Source: Actinomycetes bacterium (GTDB taxonomy: Bacteria > Actinomycetota > Acidimicrobiia > Acidimicrobiales > Ilumatobacteraceae). Taken from it: a stretch of DNA of 64,000 nucleotides. The notes under the pieces were generated by a model that ran no database searches, had not been told where the DNA came from, and was given only the letters and a program-made list of their open reading frames with translations. Both the position numbers and the translations under genes were made by a program. The stretch lies in contig JAKOUY010000037.1 of NCBI GenBank assembly GCA_029782355.1, positions 124,001 through 188,000 on the forward strand, read 5' to 3'. Below are positions 61,415-64,000 of the stretch, one piece after another (position 1 is the first letter of the stretch; every line of letters starts with the position of its first letter).

Positions 61415-63015
61415 CGGGTGGCCCAGCCTCGCGACCGGCCGACGGCCTCGCGCCACTGGGCGTGGGCCAGGTCCACGAGCTGGCGGCTGGTCGGATCGGG
61501 GTTCGGGGCGAACGAGCGCTGCTCGACCCACTCCGCCCTGATCGCCTCGAGGTCCGGCCAGACGCCCTCGGCCAGCCCGGCCAGGTAGGCCGCGCCACGG
61601 GAGGTCGTCTCGTGATCGATGCCGCGGCGAACGGTGACACCCAGCTGGTCGGCCTGGGTCTGGAGCATGTCGTCCATGACCGAGGCACCGCCGTCGACGC
61701 GCAGATCGGCGATCGCCACCCCGGACGCCGCGGTCATCGCTTCCACCACGTCGCGGGTCTGGTAGGTCATCGCCTCGACGGCCGCCTTGGCGATGTGCGC
61801 GGCCGTGGTGCCGCGGGTGATCCCGATGATCGTTCCCCGGGCGTGCGGGTCCCACCACGGCGCGCCGAGCCCGGTGAACGCCGGGACCAGGTAGACCCCG
61901 CCGTTGTCGGGCACCGTGGCCGCCAGCGGGCCGATCTCCGCTGCGGCCGAGATGATCCCCAATCCGTCGCGCAGCCACTGCACCGCCGCACCGGTGACGA
62001 AGATCGCCCCTTCCAGGGCGTACGCGGTGCTGCCGTCGGCCAGGGTCCAGGCCACCGTGGTCAACATGCCCTCGGTGGGCGGGGGGCAGCTCGACCCGAC
62101 GTTCAGCAGGACGAAGCTGCCGGTCCCGTAGGTGTTCTTGGCCATGCCCGGCGTCAGGCAGGCCTGGCCGAACAGCGCGGCCTGCTGGTCGCCGGCGACG
62201 CCGGAGATGGGGATCCCGGCCGGAACCCCGCAGGCCGCCGAGGTCAGCCCGAGTCGTCCGCTCGACGGGCGGACCTCGGCCAGGGCGTGCGCGGGGACGC
62301 CGAACAGGTCGCACAGCTCGCCGGACCAGCGCAGCTCGCCGATGTCGTAGAGCATCGTCCGGCTGGCGTTGGTGGGGTCGGTGGCGTGCACCTCGCCGCC
62401 CGTCAGGTTCCAGATCAGCCACGAGTCGACCGTGCCGAGGGCCAGCTCCGGGCCGGTGGGCAGGTCGCGGTGGCGCAGCATCCACTCGAACTTGCTGGCC
62501 GTGAAGTACGGGTCGAGCACCAGCCCGGTGCGCGCCCGGACCACCGGGAGCAGGCCGAGGTCGTGCAACTCGGCGCAGCGCTCGGCCGTTCGCCGGTCTT
62601 GCCAGACGATCGCCCGCCCGAAGGGTTGGCCGGTGCGGCGGTCCCAGGCCACGGCGGTCTCCCGCTGGTTGGTGATCCCGATGGCGGCGATCCGGCCCGG
62701 CCCGACCTGGGCGGTGACGTCGTCGACGACGGCGTTCAGCGTGGCCACCACGGCCTGCCAGATCTCCCCGGCGTCGTGCTCGACCCAGCCGGGCTGCGGG
62801 TAGTGCTGGGTGAACTCCTGGTAGCGGGCGGCCAGCTGGCCGCGGCCCGGAGCGATGGCCCGGGAGCGGACCCCGGTGGTGCCGGCGTCGATGGCGATCA
62901 CGACGTCCGCTGTTGCCGGCTGCCCGGTGGCCGCGCCGGGTCCCGGCCGGCGCACCGTGCCGGGCACCTGGTCGCTCACCTCGTCGGACAGGACCTCGGT
63001 CACGTCGCCGCTCAC
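61411..63015 (-). CDS. glpK: glycerol kinase
   Basis: 534 residues from GTG 63015, set by TAGCGT ending 7 nt before it; GTG 63024 overlaps that -10 box. About 37 extra residues precede the usual opening VIAIDAGTTGVRSRAI. Other motifs are GITNQRETAVAWD, GVAGDQQAALFGQ, KNTYGTGSFVLLN and RVDGGASVMDDMLQTQAD, all close to canonical GlpK. It makes glycerol 3-phosphate from glycerol and ATP. It follows a small membrane protein and precedes the CoA-transferase in the same direction. Confidence 0.92.
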   Translation of the reverse strand: MSGDVTEVLSDEVSDQVPGTVRRPGPGAATGQPATADVVIAIDAGTTGVRSRAIAPGRGQLAARYQEFTQHYPQPGWVEHDAGEIWQAVVATLNAVVDDVTAQVGPGRIAAIGITNQRETAVAWDRRTGQPFGRAIVWQDRRTAERCAELHDLGLLPVVRARTGLVLDPYFTASKFEWMLRHRDLPTGPELALGTVDSWLIWNLTGGEVHATDPTNASRTMLYDIGELRWSGELCDLFGVPAHALAEVRPSSGRLGLTSAACGVPAGIPISGVAGDQQAALFGQACLTPGMAKNTYGTGSFVLLNVGSSCPPPTEGMLTTVAWTLADGSTAYALEGAIFVTGAAVQWLRDGLGIISAAAEIGPLAATVPDNGGVYLVPAFTGLGAPWWDPHARGTIIGITRGTTAAHIAKAAVEAMTYQTRDVVEAMTAASGVAIADLRVDGGASVMDDMLQTQADQLGVTVRRGIDHETTSRGAAYLAGLAEGVWPDLEAIRAEWVEQRSFAPNPDPTSRQLVDLAHAQWREAVGRSRGWATR

Positions 63016-63022
63016 ACCGAGC

Positions 63023-63028
63023 ACGCTA
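63023..63028 (-). promoter_or_regulatory. -10 box for a leaderless glpK transcript
   Basis: TAGCGT on the minus strand, 7 nt before GTG 63015. Confidence 0.5.
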
Positions 63029-63123
63029 CTGGCCGGGTCCGCGGAGCACGTGGGTGACCTGGGGTGACGCGAGTCAACTGCCGAGACCGGGGGTCGGCGG
63101 TGGGGCGGGGCGCGGTCCGCCGG

Positions 63124-63495
63124 TCAGCGCCGCGAGCCGGGGGAGCGGGTTCCCTTGGGCGTCGTCCGCCGGGTCGGGGCCGGACCCGGCCGGTGCCCCG
63201 TCGCGGTGCCGGATGTCCGCCCGCTCCCGCCGCCGGCCGCGGCCCGCTTGGCCGCCTCCCGGGCCGCGGTCTCCGCCCGCAGCTGGCGCAGCGACTTGCG
63301 CTGGTAGCCGAACTTGGCCAGCACCGCACCCATCGCCACGTAGAACGACCCGCCGACCACCACGGCGATGGCGTTGGCCAGACGCTGCTCGGGCTTGGAG
63401 AGGGCCACGAGCACCGGCCCGGCGATGGCCGTCAGCAGGGCCCACTCGATGAGCAGACGCCGCCACGGGATCGGGCGGGAAGCATCCCACGCCAT
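63124..63495 (-). CDS. small two-helix membrane protein with basic tail
   Basis: 123 residues from ATG 63495. Two membrane helices (about residues 13-32 and 40-60), then a heptad-like basic stretch (RKSLRQLRAETAAREAAKRAA-like, about 66-88) and a Ser/Thr/Arg/Pro tail of low complexity. No family recognised. It stands between the PFP gene and glpK; no functional link is evident. Confidence 0.65.
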   Translation of the reverse strand: MAWDASRPIPWRRLLIEWALLTAIAGPVLVALSKPEQRLANAIAVVVGGSFYVAMGAVLAKFGYQRKSLRQLRAETAAREAAKRAAAGGGSGRTSGTATGHRPGPAPTRRTTPKGTRSPGSRR

Positions 63496-63534
63496 CGGCG
63501 ATCGTCCCCGGAACGGTCTTGGCTCGGCCGCCGG

Positions 63535-64000
63535 TCAGTGGGCCGGTCCGGTCGCCGCGCCGAGCGGCTGGCCGATCGAGGCGAGCATCTCGGTGAACCA
63601 CGGCTCGTCGACGTCGAAGTGCTTGCCGCCGGCAATGCGCTCGAACTCGATGGCCCGCAACTCGCCGCCGCGCTCGATGTCATGGCCGATCACCCCGGAC
63701 ACACCGGCCAGGGCCCGGTCGACGGCGAGTGCGGTCATCTCCTCGATCAGTGCCAGGTCGGCGGCGTTCGAGGCCGCCGAGCGGCTGAAGTAGCCGGACT
63801 TCTGGACCATGTGCTTCTGGGCGCCGAGGCGGGCGCTGAACTGCTTGGCGAACCACGAACCCGGGTTGATCGTGTCCAGCTTGACGTGGCCGAACGCATC
63901 GCGCTGGATCTGAGCGCCTTCGGCCTCCAGCTCGGCGATGACGTCCTCGACGCCGGCGCCCTCCGACAGGAAGATGTTCACCGAGCCGATCTCGTCCATG
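63535..64000 (-). CDS. pyrophosphate-dependent 6-phosphofructokinase, C-terminal part (cut by window edge)
   Basis: At least 155 residues are visible, open to the right window edge. The segment QKSGYFSRSAASNAADLALIEEM (key SGYFSRSAASNAADL) and GVSGVIGHD match the C-terminal half of PPi- or ATP-dependent phosphofructokinases of the Pfp group, as does LDTINPGSWFAKQFS. It would phosphorylate fructose 6-phosphate. The catalytic N-terminal half (GGDG/PKTIDND region) lies outside. The ATG at 63999 is just an internal Met. Confidence 0.82.
   Translation of the reverse strand, partial: MDEIGSVNIFLSEGAGVEDVIAELEAEGAQIQRDAFGHVKLDTINPGSWFAKQFSARLGAQKHMVQKSGYFSRSAASNAADLALIEEMTALAVDRALAGVSGVIGHDIERGGELRAIEFERIAGGKHFDVDEPWFTEMLASIGQPLGAATGPAH

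Overview
The window is high-GC DNA with actinobacterial hallmarks: a WhiB regulator, a PimB-like mannosyltransferase, an F420-type luciferase-like oxidoreductase, ROK and Fur regulators, and many genes whose -10 hexamer lies 6-9 nt before an ATG or GTG start (leaderless transcripts). The gene mix (DUF1501/DUF1800 pair, HdrD-like Fe-S protein with DUF3501, acyl-CoA dehydrogenases, alkyl-DHAP-synthase-like oxidase) fits a free-living heterotrophic actinobacterium, perhaps Acidimicrobiia. The class is inferred from gene content, not from a marker gene.

Bases 1-9373 are an acquired, mosaic island. They hold three small minus-strand genes, a regulator-like protein, and an AT-richer block (about 1.88-8.45 kb). 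That block carries a 2-oxoglutarate/Fe(II) oxygenase, an ATP-grasp ligase, a possible Cys-rich peptide, a SAM methyltransferase, and a two-gene module: a GHKL ATPase translationally coupled to a large protein with two degenerate phosphoribosyltransferase-like folds. The island ends in toxin-antitoxin and recombinase-type HTH remnants against a chromosomal acyl-CoA dehydrogenase gene. The ATPase-PRTase module is the best candidate for an undescribed system.

From 9.4 to 31.4 kb are core and metabolic genes: acyl-CoA dehydrogenase/flavin monooxygenase pair, KstD-like flavoprotein, 3-hydroxyacyl-CoA dehydrogenase, secreted DUF1501/DUF1800 proteins, a cold-shock protein with a 5' hairpin, a class A penicillin-binding protein, the RNase P RNA, two ferritin-like proteins, and a four-gene cluster of FGGY kinase, membrane protein, AGPS-like oxidase and glycerol-3-phosphate dehydrogenase (the last with a 30-bp tandem repeat at its 3' end).

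From 31.4 to 45.4 kb: a Fur/PerR-rubrerythrin-Fe-S-DUF3501 peroxide-defence operon, WhiB, TrpD, homoserine kinase, an SOS-box-controlled exonuclease/GIY-YIG nuclease, a NYN-domain protein, QueG, PimB-like glycosyltransferase, SRPBCC protein, ROK glucokinase and a ROK repressor.

From 45.4 to 56.1 kb lies a complete-looking inositol catabolic operon (IolE, ABC importer, IolC, Cgl0159-type aldolase, IolB, IolG-like, IolD; no IolA) starting at a TTGACA promoter that overlaps a ROK-type palindrome. The last part holds LtrA, pyrophosphatase, an aminotransferase with an ACT protein, a CoA-transferase coupled to glycerol kinase, and the 3' end of a pyrophosphate-dependent phosphofructokinase cut by the window edge. 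I saw no tRNA, rRNA, CRISPR array or intact insertion sequence.
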